A stretch of DNA of 64,000 nt, taken from positions 4,440,001 through 4,504,000 of the forward strand of contig NZ_CP133160.1 of the NCBI RefSeq assembly GCF_030913365.1, read 5' to 3'. This stretch comes from Stenotrophomonas sp. 24(2023). GTDB taxonomy: Bacteria > Pseudomonadota > Gammaproteobacteria > Xanthomonadales > Xanthomonadaceae. Both the position numbers and the translations under genes were made by a program. A model generated the notes under the pieces. That model made no database searches, was not told the DNA's origin, and saw nothing but the letters and a program-made list of their open reading frames with translations. Of the stretch, positions 38,067-47,803 are shown piece after piece. How positions within the stretch are numbered: position 1 is the stretch's first letter; the number at the start of each line of letters is the position of its first letter.

Positions 38067-38506
38067 CCCGCCTCCTGCTGCCCTGCCTGCTGCTGGCCCT
38101 GGCCGGCACCGCCCATGCCCAGCAGGCGCCATTGACCGGGCGCATGCTGGGCGGGCAGGCCCCTGTCGCCGCACCCGCGCCCCCGGCCACCGCACCGGCG
38201 GCCGAGACCTACCCCCTGCAGCCCGATACCGTGCCGGTCGCGCCACTGCAGCCGGCTGCCGTGGACACGTCCCTGCCCAGCGCCTCACCGGTCCCGTCGC
38301 GGCACGCCCCGCAGATCGGCGATACCACCCGCAGCCTGCTGCGGCTGCAGGCCGCGGGCACGCAGGCCGGCCGCCGCCTGCCGATCCTGGGCGACCAGGC
38401 CACCCTCAGCTATGCGCGGTACCTGAAGAGTTTCGAACACGAAATTCCCGACTTCTTCGAAAACAAGGTCGATTCCTCCTCCTCAGGCGGCTTGTCCGGG
38501 AGATAA
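38063..38506 (+). CDS. Exported DUF3613-like protein of the Tad operon
   Basis: A 147-residue secreted protein with signal peptide MTRLLLPCLLLALAGTAHA. A Pro/Ala-rich linker (about 30-85) leads to a compact conserved C-terminal block (QIGDTTRSLLRLQAAGTQAG, then RRLPILGDQATLSYARYLKS), which I recognise as the DUF3613 pattern. It ends with a Ser/Gly tail. It overlaps tadD by 4 bp and precedes tadG by 4 bp, so it is a fixed member of this operon. Its role in pilus biogenesis is unknown; periplasmic location is inferred from the signal peptide. Confidence 0.8.
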   Translation: MTRLLLPCLLLALAGTAHAQQAPLTGRMLGGQAPVAAPAPPATAPAAETYPLQPDTVPVAPLQPAAVDTSLPSASPVPSRHAPQIGDTTRSLLRLQAAGTQAGRRLPILGDQATLSYARYLKSFEHEIPDFFENKVDSSSSGGLSGR

Positions 38507-38510
38507 CGCC

Positions 38511-40670
38511 ATGAACGCCACCAGGTCGACAGCAACCCGAAGCCACCAGCGCGGCGGCATGTCGGTGACGATGATGCTGGTGATGCTCGGCCTGGTCGCC
38601 ATGCTCGGCCTGGTCGAATTCGGCTACGTCTTCTGGGCCAAGCGCGATGCACAGAAGGTCGCCGACCTGGCAGCGATGGCCGGTGCGCAGCGCATCGACC
38701 TGTGCGTGGCCAGCAACAGCGACAACAGCGCGGCGCGCTTCAACGCCGTCAACCAGAACCGGTTCCCCGGCACGTTGACCATCCAGTGTGGCAGCTGGAA
38801 GGAAGGCCGTGCAGGCGACCGCTTTAGCAGTGCCGTGGATGCCGACAATCCGCGCAACGCGGTCAAGGTGGTGGCCGAACGCAGCGTGTTGCCGTTCTTC
38901 CATCAGGCCACCGGCCTGCCGACCGTGCGCGCCCAGGCGATCGCCAAGCGCTCGCCGCCCACCGCCGTGTTCTCGGTGGGCTCGCAGCTGCTGCGGGTCA
39001 ACGGCAACACGCCGCTGGGCTCGGTGCTGAAGCTGGTCGGTGCCAACCTCGATGGCACCACCCTGCTGGGCTACGACGGCCTGGCGCAGGTGAAGGTCAC
39101 GCCGAACGGTCTGCTGCAGGCACTGGGCATCCCGGTCAACGTCAACATGGGCGTGGGCGAATTCAACGATTTCCTCGCAGGGCGCACGGTCAAGCTGGGC
39201 CAGATCCTCGATGCGACAGTGAAGCTGCTCGGCCAGCAGGGCGTGGCCAACATCAACCTGTCCGCACTGAACAACGCGCTGGTGGTCAACGGCGTGGACA
39301 TCAAGCAGCTGGACGTCAAGCTGGGCTCCGATGCCAACGGCGGTGGCCTGTTCGCCCGCGTCGTGGCCCCCGATGGCACGATCTCCGGCGCGCTGCAGGC
39401 CGATGTCAACCTGCTGGATCTGGTCACCACCAGCATCAGCATCGCCAATGGTGGCCGTGGCGTGGCCATCAACAACCTCAGCCTGCTGGGGCTCGTCACG
39501 GCCAAGGCGGCCGTGGTCGAACCGCCCTCGATCGCGATCGGTGGCGTCGGCGCGCGCGCCTACACCTCGCAGGTGCGGCTGGTGCTGGACGTGGACACCA
39601 ACAACATCCCCCTCGCTGGCGGACTGCTGAACCTGCTGGGCATCCGCCTGCACCTGCCCATCCATGCCGACGTCACCAATGCGATGGGCACGCTGACCGC
39701 GCTGCAGTGCGGTACCACGCCCCCTACGGCCAGCATCCGGGTCGATGCCACCGTGCTGCGCGCGTGCGTGGGCAAGGTGGCGCCGGGCGACCTGTTCTCC
39801 AAGCGCAACGTCTGCGATGACACCTTGCAGCGCGAACAGCTGCTGACCCTGCTCGGCCGGCCACTGGTCAATGACTACGTCAAGATCGCCGCGCTGGCCG
39901 ATACACAGACGCTCACCGTGCCCGCCGGCGAAACCCGCTCCACCCAGCCCAACGCGCTGGCGGTGGGCAGCACGGTCAGCGCGCTGGTGGATGAACTGCT
40001 GCGCGTGCTGTCCAACCTGCTCAATCCGAACAACAGTGTGGCCACGCCGTCACAGGTGGCCAACGACCTGGCCGACCGGTACCTGAAGCTGGCCAATCCG
40101 GGCAACGGCTTCTACGACGCCAACAAGACCATCAAGCTGCTGCGCGAGGGCGATCCGGCCACCAACCTGCAGCCCCTGGGCGACTGGACCGTGAAGGACG
40201 GCGTGCCCTACGCCTGTGGCCTGCTCAACCTGGCCACCTGCCACCGCGACGGGTCGGTCTGGGATGGCTACCGCGCCACCGTCACCGGCGAAGGCCTGGG
40301 CGTGCTCGATGGCGTGCTGGGCTCGCTGCTGGGCGGGCTGGTGATCAACCGCTGCAACAGCCTCGTGTCAGCGCTGCTGGCCTACAACAACTGCGTGAAG
40401 GGCAACCTGGCCGCCTACCTGCAGACCAAGCCCGGCGGGCTGACCGACCCGACCGGCGGCGGGGTCACCACGCCGGGCAACAACAGCGCCTCCTGCAGCG
40501 GCCTGCTGTGCGTGGTGCTGTCGCCGGTGATCAACGCCCTCAAGCCGATCCTCAACAGCGTCGGCACGCTGCTGATGAACCTGCTCAGCAGCGTGCTGGG
40601 CCTGGAACTGGGGCGCACCGACGTGCACGTGCAATCGATCCAATGCACCCCGGCCCAGCTGGTCTACTGA
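38511..40670 (+). CDS. tadG: TadG-like pilus-associated protein
   Basis: A 719-residue protein with an N-terminal TadE/TadG-type membrane anchor (GGMSVTMMLVMLGLVAMLGL, then VEFGYVFWAKRDAQKVADLA) and a very large exported part. Residues about 60-150 match the usual TadG beginning. From about 160 onward there is a repetitive Leu/Asn/Val-rich region (LDATVKLLGQQGVANINLSA type). Several cysteines occur toward the C-terminus (for example in CSGLLCVVL and SIQCTPAQLVY). TadG proteins are minor pilus components or tip-associated factors; no von Willebrand MIDAS motif was seen. Last gene of the operon. Confidence 0.82.
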   Translation: MNATRSTATRSHQRGGMSVTMMLVMLGLVAMLGLVEFGYVFWAKRDAQKVADLAAMAGAQRIDLCVASNSDNSAARFNAVNQNRFPGTLTIQCGSWKEGRAGDRFSSAVDADNPRNAVKVVAERSVLPFFHQATGLPTVRAQAIAKRSPPTAVFSVGSQLLRVNGNTPLGSVLKLVGANLDGTTLLGYDGLAQVKVTPNGLLQALGIPVNVNMGVGEFNDFLAGRTVKLGQILDATVKLLGQQGVANINLSALNNALVVNGVDIKQLDVKLGSDANGGGLFARVVAPDGTISGALQADVNLLDLVTTSISIANGGRGVAINNLSLLGLVTAKAAVVEPPSIAIGGVGARAYTSQVRLVLDVDTNNIPLAGGLLNLLGIRLHLPIHADVTNAMGTLTALQCGTTPPTASIRVDATVLRACVGKVAPGDLFSKRNVCDDTLQREQLLTLLGRPLVNDYVKIAALADTQTLTVPAGETRSTQPNALAVGSTVSALVDELLRVLSNLLNPNNSVATPSQVANDLADRYLKLANPGNGFYDANKTIKLLREGDPATNLQPLGDWTVKDGVPYACGLLNLATCHRDGSVWDGYRATVTGEGLGVLDGVLGSLLGGLVINRCNSLVSALLAYNNCVKGNLAAYLQTKPGGLTDPTGGGVTTPGNNSASCSGLLCVVLSPVINALKPILNSVGTLLMNLLSSVLGLELGRTDVHVQSIQCTPAQLVY

Positions 40671-40770
40671 GCCGGGCCGGCGGGGCGTTGGCGGCCCGTG
40701 AACGCATGCTAAACTCGGCCCGGGGAAACCTGTTCACCTCAACCCACCTACGTCCGTGGATGGTCAATAC

Positions 40771-41478
40771 ATGCGAGTAACTTACGGGGACACCGCCCGC
40801 TCCGCCCTGCGCCCGCTGGCTGCCGCCGTGGTGGCGATCACCGTGCTGCTGGCCGCACCGTCGGCGATGGCCGCACGGGGCGACCGTCAAGCCGCTGCCG
40901 AACCGGCGCGCCCGGCACCGGTCGTACGCAACACCGTGGACGAGCTCAAGCAGCTGATGGATTCCAGCCAGCTGCTGGAACTGCGCACCACCTACAACGG
41001 CAACTATGGCGCCAGCCTGCTGTTCAACAGCAGCACGCTGACCTACTACGTCGCGCTGTTCCAGGAAAAGAACTTCTGGCGCGTGATCAAGACCGATGCC
41101 GTCGACAACGCCGAACGTGTCTACCGTACCTTCGTGCAGCAGACCGAACAGCTTTCGCAGGTGTACATCGACACCACCCGCCTGGAAGCCGGCAAGCGCT
41201 ACACCGAGCGGCTGGTGGCCTACAACGAAGAGCGCCTTCGCTCGCTGCAGCAGGAAATGGAACAGCAGCAGGCCCAATCGGCACAGGTCAGCGCCGCCCT
41301 GCAGCAGGCCCAGCAGCAGGCGGTCAGCCTCAGCACCGATGTGCAGAGCACCAACAGCCAGCTTGACGCCCTGCAGCGCCGCATCCAGGTCCTGCAGGCC
41401 GAACAGGGCAACCCGGAGCTGAGCCTGCCCAAAACCGATGCACCGGCACCGGCCGCCAGCAGCCACGACGGCCACTGA
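40771..41478 (+). CDS. Exported DUF2968-like coiled-coil protein
   Basis: A 235-residue periplasmic protein. A Sec signal peptide (core LRPLAAAVVAITVLLAAPSAMA) is followed by a conserved domain (about 55-135: VDELKQLMDSSQLLELRTTY, YYVALFQEKNFWRVIK) that I recognise as DUF2968. A long Gln-rich coiled coil (about 135-215: EERLRSLQQEMEQQQAQSAQ) follows. The start is at 40771 or five codons earlier at 40756. It sits 100 bp after tadG and ends in its own strong terminator, so it is probably a separate unit. Function unknown. Confidence 0.78.
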   Translation: MRVTYGDTARSALRPLAAAVVAITVLLAAPSAMAARGDRQAAAEPARPAPVVRNTVDELKQLMDSSQLLELRTTYNGNYGASLLFNSSTLTYYVALFQEKNFWRVIKTDAVDNAERVYRTFVQQTEQLSQVYIDTTRLEAGKRYTERLVAYNEERLRSLQQEMEQQQAQSAQVSAALQQAQQQAVSLSTDVQSTNSQLDALQRRIQVLQAEQGNPELSLPKTDAPAPAASSHDGH

Positions 41479-41502
41479 GCCGCAGCGCAGGCGTTGTTCG
41501 TG

Positions 41503-41533
41503 GACGGCACCTTCGGGTGCCGTCTTCGTTTCC
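41503..41533. terminator. Rho-independent terminator with UUCG tetraloop
   Basis: GACGGCACC-TTCG-GGTGCCGTC, a perfect 9-bp stem with the extra-stable TTCG loop, is followed by TTCGTTT on the plus strand. It lies 24 bp after the DUF2968 gene and 4 bp before the end of the convergent gene at 41538, so it may serve both. Confidence 0.85.
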
Positions 41534-41537
41534 AGGC

Positions 41538-41942
41538 TTAGCGGCAGGCTGCATGCACCGCGTCATCCAGTTGCCGGCGCTGCAGGTAGTCCAGACGTTT
41601 CGACGCGGCCAGGCGCTGGCCACGCAGCCGACGCGCCTCATTGCACGCGGCAGTATCACTGGCCCAGCCGATCACACCGCCCTGCCCCGCGGTTGACACC
41701 GGCGCACGCCGCATCGGCTGTGATCGACCGCGCACGCTGCGTGGCCGGGGCGAAGCCGGCGCCGCCGTGATCCGCGGCTGCGATGCCTCAACGGGAATCT
41801 CCCATCGCCATTCGGCCTGCCCCTGGCAGGGCGTCTGCTGGTACACCGGCGTGGCACCGCCGATGCACTTGTAGACACGGGACTGCGCACCGGCATCCAG
41901 CGCCAGCAGCCAAAGCAGCAGCATCCATCCACATCCCTGCAT
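41538..41942 (-). CDS. Small exported protein, DUF4124-like
   Basis: A 134-residue protein with signal peptide MQGCGWMLLLWLLALDAGAQ. The segment SRVYKCIGGATPVYQQTPCQ resembles the DUF4124 beta-hairpin (YKCxDxxGxxxYxxxPC), with paired cysteines at C26 and C39. The C-terminal half is basic, with a further Cys near 98 and at 133. Probably periplasmic. Such proteins are widespread in Xanthomonadaceae without known function. It stands alone, 183 bp downstream of the MFS gene. Confidence 0.7.
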   Translation of the reverse strand: MQGCGWMLLLWLLALDAGAQSRVYKCIGGATPVYQQTPCQGQAEWRWEIPVEASQPRITAAPASPRPRSVRGRSQPMRRAPVSTAGQGGVIGWASDTAACNEARRLRGQRLAASKRLDYLQRRQLDDAVHAACR

Positions 41943-42039
41943 GTACCCCGCCTCCGGCCGTCCAGAATCGAGAGGCCACGAGCGTGCGCGGGACAGCCCG
42001 CGCGATACCAGAGCGGATTACGCCATGTGCGTGCCGCTC

Positions 42040-42117
42040 ATCCACGCATGGGGTGGATCCACCGGGGCCTGACGTGCATCACGTACACGCTCCTGTCGAT
42101 CCACGCCACGCGTGGAT
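42040..42117. repeat. Two REP-like inverted repeats
   Basis: Two short palindromes, ATCCACGCATGGGGTGGAT (42040-42058) and ATCCACGCCACGCGTGGAT (42099-42117), share the ATCCACG/CGTGGAT stem found in the arrays at 44374 and 48496. They fill part of the gap between the MFS gene and the small exported protein gene, and look like degenerate members of the SMAG/REP family. Confidence 0.6.
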
Positions 42118-42125
42118 GCCTTTCC

Positions 42126-43331
<1,206 letters not shown>

Positions 43332-43417
43332 GGGGGAGGAAATGCGGTGGCTAGACTGCGCCCAGCCTCCCCATACCTGTAGTAGGCTCGCAGGCATACT
43401 GGTCATACGCACGACGC

Positions 43418-44359
43418 ATGCAGGATTCCGCCACCAACGCCGATCGCCTGGAACTGCTGCGCACCTTCCTGCGCATCGTCGATGCCGGCAGCCTGTCGGC
43501 CGCCGCCGCACAGCTCGGCACCACCCAGCCCACCATCAGCCGCCGCCTGCAGGCGCTGGAGCGCCAGCTGGGCCTGCGCCTGCTGCAACGCTCCACCCAT
43601 GGCCTGCAGCTGACCGAGGAGGGCCTGCGCTGCCAGCGCCATGCCCAGCGCGTGCTGGACGAATGGGAATCGCTGCAGGCCGAACTGCAGGGTGAGCCGG
43701 ACGTGCTGCGTGGCCACCTGCGCATCCTGGCACCGCATGCCTTCGGCCAGGCCCAGCTGGCCCACCCGATGCTGGCCTTCCTGGCCCGCCACCCGCAGCT
43801 GAGCCTGGAGTGGATCCTGGAAGATCGGCGGCCGGATTTCATCGCCGAAGGCATGGACTGCGCGATCTGGGTCGGTGACGTGAAGGAATCGCGGCTGGTG
43901 GCCCTGCCGCTGGCGGAGGTGCCGCGCATCGTGGTGGCGGCGCCGACACTGGCCGATCCGGCGACGGTCACCACGCCACAGCACGCCCAGGCCCTGCCCT
44001 GGGTCTCGATCACCACCTTCTACCGCGAACGGCTGGTGCTGCATGACCAGCGCGGCCACGCGCACACGCTGACCTTCGCGCCCCGGCTGCTGACCGACAA
44101 CCTGTTCGTGGTGCAGCATGCGGTACGCGCCGGGCTCGGCGCAGCGGTGGTTTCCGCCTGGCTGGTCGCCGATGATCTGGCCCAGGGGCGGCTGGTGCAG
44201 TTGCTGCCCGACTGGGAGGCGCCGCCGCTGCCGGTCCACCTTGTGTTCCCGGCCGACCGCCAGCAGCCCTTGCGCCTGCGGGCCTTCATCGAAGCGATGA
44301 AGGCCGCCCTGCCCAGCCTGCACGGCATGCGCCCGGCCCCGCTGCCACCGCGCCCCTGA
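43418..44359 (+). CDS. LysR family transcriptional regulator, divergent from the MFS gene
   Basis: Regulator of 313 residues. The helix-turn-helix is FLRIVDAGSLSAAAAQLGTT followed by QPTISRRLQALERQLGLRLL. The effector domain (about 95-300) contains LRILAPHAFGQAQL, CAIWVGDVKESRLVALPLAE and VRAGLGAAVVSAWLVADDLA, the latter typical of the AaeR/DmlR-like branch. The close divergent arrangement suggests it regulates the transporter and itself from the 86-bp gap. Confidence 0.87.
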   Translation: MQDSATNADRLELLRTFLRIVDAGSLSAAAAQLGTTQPTISRRLQALERQLGLRLLQRSTHGLQLTEEGLRCQRHAQRVLDEWESLQAELQGEPDVLRGHLRILAPHAFGQAQLAHPMLAFLARHPQLSLEWILEDRRPDFIAEGMDCAIWVGDVKESRLVALPLAEVPRIVVAAPTLADPATVTTPQHAQALPWVSITTFYRERLVLHDQRGHAHTLTFAPRLLTDNLFVVQHAVRAGLGAAVVSAWLVADDLAQGRLVQLLPDWEAPPLPVHLVFPADRQQPLRLRAFIEAMKAALPSLHGMRPAPLPPRP

Positions 44360-44373
44360 CTGCCGGCAACCGC

Positions 44374-44577
44374 ATCCACGCATGGCGTGGATCTACCCAT
44401 GGCCCATGCGGCCGCAGGTGGATTCACCAACGGCGCACACGGCCGATCGAAGGCTCATCCACGCATCCGCTGGATTCACCAACGGCGCACACGGTAGCGC
44501 CAGGCCATGCCTGGCGGAATGCCTCCGTCGCACGGCATCTGACCGAAGGCTCTATCCCCGCATGGCGTGGCTCTACC
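44374..44577. repeat. REP-like (SMAG-type) hairpin array
   Basis: Array of short palindromes between convergent genes. ATCCACGC-ATG-GCGTGGATCTACC lies at 44374-44397; GTAGCGCCAGGC-CAT-GCCTGGCGG begins at 44494; a CCCCGCATGGCGTGGCTCTACC unit at 44556-44577 covers the stop codon of the amidohydrolase gene. Between them a 23-bp sequence (GGATTCACCAACGGCGCACA...) occurs twice, at about 44420 and 44472. The GTAG/CTAC ends are the mark of Stenotrophomonas SMAG elements. Possible roles are RNA end protection or termination. Confidence 0.75.
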
Positions 44578-46018
44578 GCTTTGCGTTCCATTCCGCGACC
44601 TTCGCGCGGGTGTCGGCCAGCATCGCGTCCAGCGCCTTGCGGTCATAGACGGTGCCACGCAGGATCACCGTGTCGATCTTTTCCGTCGCTGCGATGTCCT
44701 GCAGCGGGTTGGCCGTCAGCAGTACCAGGTCGGCAGCCTTGCCCTGGCCGATGCCACCATAGCGATCCATCTGCCCGAACCAGGCCGGGCCCGAGCGCGT
44801 CGCCGCCGACAGCGCCTGCGGCGCGCTCAGGCCTTCCTTGACGAACAACTGCAGCTCCTGGTGCAGGCCGATGCCAGGGTAGTTGAACGAGTTGAGGAAG
44901 CCGGCATCGGTACCGGCGATGATCGTCACGCCGGCCTCCTGCAGCAGCGGCAGCACCGCCGCCACCTGGTGGTACTGCGCATGCCGCGCTTCGATCTGCG
45001 CCGGGCTGGCCTTGGCCGCACGCTCCACCCGCCAGGTGTAGGTCGCACGCAGGCCCGGGCCGATGTAGGCCAGGTAGGGATCGTTGGCATGGTCATGCTG
45101 GTCCAGGAAATCCAGGATGCGCCCACCGTTGAGGGTCGGTGTCACGAATACGCCGCGACGGGCGAAATCACGGTAGGCACGCAGGGCGGTCTCCCGGTCG
45201 AAACTGCTGTCCAGGCGACGGTTGGCTTCAGCGCGGTCGATGCGGCCCGCGCCGAAATCCGCGGCAATCTTCGCCTCGTCCCGGCTGCCGGCCTTGAATG
45301 CATAGTCCAGGTGCTCGATCGATGCCAGCCCGGCATCCACCGCCTGCTCCACGGTCAGCGCCATCGGGATATGGCCCGACGCCCGGAAACCGGCCTGGCG
45401 CGCGGCACTGGCCGAATACAGGAACAGCTCCGGGGTCAGCGTGCTGTCGGTGATCTTCACAAAATCGACCTTGTCATGCTGCAGGCGGGTGATCGCCTGA
45501 TCGACGTCGGCCCTGCTGCCCACTTCGATCGTGCCCTTCCACACCGGCTTGATGCCTTCGATCTTGGCACCGGAGGTGAGCAGGCGTGGACCGAACAGCG
45601 TGCCGGCGGCGATCTCGCCGCGCCACTGCAGCACCTGCTGCGGCAGGTCACCCGAACAGTCCCGCACGGTGGTGATGCCATGGGCGATGTACAGCGGCAG
45701 CAACGCCTTGTTCTCCTCCACCAGCGCCGGGCCACCACCGAAGTGCACATGCATGTCCCACAGGCCCGGTATCAGGTAACGGTCACTGGCATCGATCTGC
45801 CGGCGCGCCTGCCACTGCGCGCGCACCTGCGCGTCCGGCCCCACCGCCACGATGTCCTCGCCGCGGATCACCACACTCTGCCCGGGCAGCGTACGTGCAT
45901 GCTCGACATCCACCACGGTGGCGTTGCGGATCAGCAGGTCGGCGTTTTCGGCTGCCTGTACCGCCATGGGCAGGCCGGCGGCGGCGAAAGCAAGGGTCAA
46001 CAGGGCAAGACGGGGCAT
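44573..46018 (-). CDS. Exported amidohydrolase family metal-dependent hydrolase
   Basis: Periplasmic or secreted hydrolase of 481 residues with a signal peptide (MPRLALLTLAFAAAGLPMAV, ending near QAA). Metal-binding residues of the amidohydrolase barrel are visible: H90 and H92 in GLWDMHVHFGG, a likely carboxylated lysine in VDFVKITDS, histidines in ASGHIP and SIEHLDY, and the catalytic Asp in IIAGTDAG. This layout matches imidazolonepropionase/prolidase-like dipeptidases of subtype III. The substrate is unknown. The ATG at 46018 has GAGG nine bases upstream, while the ATG at 46027 directly abuts it. It follows the ankyrin gene by 53 bp on the same strand, and its stop codon is formed inside a REP-like repeat. 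Confidence 0.85.
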   Translation of the reverse strand: MPRLALLTLAFAAAGLPMAVQAAENADLLIRNATVVDVEHARTLPGQSVVIRGEDIVAVGPDAQVRAQWQARRQIDASDRYLIPGLWDMHVHFGGGPALVEENKALLPLYIAHGITTVRDCSGDLPQQVLQWRGEIAAGTLFGPRLLTSGAKIEGIKPVWKGTIEVGSRADVDQAITRLQHDKVDFVKITDSTLTPELFLYSASAARQAGFRASGHIPMALTVEQAVDAGLASIEHLDYAFKAGSRDEAKIAADFGAGRIDRAEANRRLDSSFDRETALRAYRDFARRGVFVTPTLNGGRILDFLDQHDHANDPYLAYIGPGLRATYTWRVERAAKASPAQIEARHAQYHQVAAVLPLLQEAGVTIIAGTDAGFLNSFNYPGIGLHQELQLFVKEGLSAPQALSAATRSGPAWFGQMDRYGGIGQGKAADLVLLTANPLQDIAATEKIDTVILRGTVYDRKALDAMLADTRAKVAEWNAKR

Positions 46019-46071
46019 GGACAACATCCTCGGGAACACGTGCAGGTGCACGGATGGGAAGGGGAAAGCGT

Positions 46072-46752
46072 TCAATGATCGGCGCCCGCCGCACGCAGCA
46101 GGGATACGATCGCGTGGTAGCCGCGCTGGCGGGCATGGGCGAGCGGGGTCACGCCTTCCCCATCGGCCAGCATCGGGTCTGCCCCCGCTGCCAGCAGCGC
46201 CTGCACGATCTCTACGTGGGCCGGGCCGCCGTCGCTGAGCACGATGGCTTCCAGCAGCGCGGTCCAGTGCAGGCGGTTGACGTGGTCCACTGCGACGCCG
46301 GCCTGCAGCAGCCGTTGCACGGTGCGTACATGGCCACGCTCGGCGGCCGGTATCAGCGCTGTGCCGCCGTAGCGGTTGGTGCTGGCCAGGTCCGCGCCAT
46401 GCTGCAGGGTCAGTTCAAGGATGGCGTCCAGGCCGCGCGCACCGGCATACAGGTAGGGACTGTCCTGGATCGCATCCTTGGCATTGACGTCGGCACCGGC
46501 CTGAACCAGCACCCGGGCCGCATCCACGTGGTTGCCATGGGTGGCCAGCAGCAGCGCCGTGCGGCCCCGGGCATCGCGGGCGTCGATCGGGGCCCCGGCC
46601 TGCAACGCCTCGTGCACGGCCCGCGCATCGCCGAGGCTGGCCGCTGCCCGCAGGCGTTGCCCGGCATCCCCGCCAGCGCCACTGGCCGGCAGCACCAGCG
46701 CCATCAGGCACCACAGCAGCAGGCGATAGGGGCGGGCGCGTCGGATGCGCAT
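46072..46752 (-). CDS. Exported ankyrin-repeat protein
   Basis: A 226-residue protein with an N-terminal signal peptide or anchor (RPYRLLLWCLMALVLPASGA) and about five ankyrin repeats covering residues 30-225, for example ARDARGRTALLLATHGNHVD and RYGGTALIPAAERGHVRTVQ. AGGAGG lies seven bases before the ATG at 46752. Small periplasmic ankyrin proteins are often encoded beside the enzyme they bind or protect (AnkB with catalase is the classic case), so it may partner with the amidohydrolase immediately downstream. That partnership is inference. Confidence 0.85.
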   Translation of the reverse strand: MRIRRARPYRLLLWCLMALVLPASGAGGDAGQRLRAAASLGDARAVHEALQAGAPIDARDARGRTALLLATHGNHVDAARVLVQAGADVNAKDAIQDSPYLYAGARGLDAILELTLQHGADLASTNRYGGTALIPAAERGHVRTVQRLLQAGVAVDHVNRLHWTALLEAIVLSDGGPAHVEIVQALLAAGADPMLADGEGVTPLAHARQRGYHAIVSLLRAAGADH

Positions 46753-46847
46753 GGGCGGGCCTCCTGGGGCGAGGGGGCGACGGCATTGCCGCCCCCGGAC
46801 CTGCATGGTAGAAGTCCGCCCCATACATCCAGAAATTAAATGTTCAA

Positions 46848-47729
46848 ATGGAAGACAGTGGCAAATCGAATAGAACCCTGTTCGACCTGGACTTGCTGCG
46901 GGCCCTGGTGATGGTGGCCGACTGTGGCAGCTTCACCACCGCCGCCACCCGCCTGCACTCCACCCAGTCCACGGTCAGCCAGAAGATACGGCGGCTGGAG
47001 GACCTGGCCGGGCATCGCCTGCTCGAACGCAGCCATCGTGACGTGCAGCCCACCGACGCCGGGCACACCCTGCTGGGCTATGCGCGGCGCATGCTTGACC
47101 TCAACGAGGAACTGCTGCAGGCGCTGGCCGGTGCCACCGTGGAAACCGCCGTGCGCATCGGCGTGCCGGAGGATTTCGTCAACCCGCAGACCACCGGCAT
47201 GCTGGCCGCCTTCAGCCACCGCCACCGGCAGGTCAAGCTGGAAATCAGCAGCGGCCTCAGCCGTGATCTGGCCCATGGCTTCGACCACGGCGAGCTGGAC
47301 CTGGTACTGGTCAAGCAGCGCCGCAACAGCCGGCCGGCCGTGCACTGCCGGCACGAGCCGATGCACTGGATCGACAGCCAGCGCAGCGCCTGCCTGCGGC
47401 TGGACCCGCTGCCACTGGTGATGTTTCCCCCCCGGGGCCTGTACCGCGACGAGATGATCCAGGCCGTGGAAGCACTGGGGCTGCGTTGGCGCATCGCCTT
47501 CACCAGTTCGTCCCTGAGCGGCATCCAGGGAGCAGTGGCCGATGGCATCGGCATCAGCCTGCTGCCGCGGCGGGCCGTCGGCGCCGGTCACCGCATCATC
47601 GACGGCCAGCGTGGCCTGCCGGTCGTTGATACCTACGAGATCGGCCTGCTGCACCGGCCCGACGCAGGCGATGCGGTGCGTGCGCTGGCAACGGCACTGT
47701 GGGGGCAGGTCCGGCGGGAGCCGGACTGA
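46848..47729 (+). CDS. LysR family transcriptional regulator
   Basis: Regulator of 293 residues. The helix-turn-helix is LVMVADCGSFTTAATRLHST followed by QSTVSQKIRRLEDLAGHRLL. The effector domain contains VRIGVPEDFVNPQTTGMLAA, DLVLVKQRR and VADGIGISLLPRR, similar to regulators of the LrhA/HexA-like branch. It is divergent from the ankyrin-amidohydrolase pair with a 95-bp gap and is their likely regulator. The 74-bp gap to the next plus-strand gene leaves co-transcription with it open. Confidence 0.85.
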   Translation: MEDSGKSNRTLFDLDLLRALVMVADCGSFTTAATRLHSTQSTVSQKIRRLEDLAGHRLLERSHRDVQPTDAGHTLLGYARRMLDLNEELLQALAGATVETAVRIGVPEDFVNPQTTGMLAAFSHRHRQVKLEISSGLSRDLAHGFDHGELDLVLVKQRRNSRPAVHCRHEPMHWIDSQRSACLRLDPLPLVMFPPRGLYRDEMIQAVEALGLRWRIAFTSSSLSGIQGAVADGIGISLLPRRAVGAGHRIIDGQRGLPVVDTYEIGLLHRPDAGDAVRALATALWGQVRREPD

Positions 47730-47803
47730 ACGGCACGGCACGTGGCACGCCGTGGATACGCCTGAACGGGTACCATAGGCCCCTGTTTACGCTGTGATGC
47801 TGC

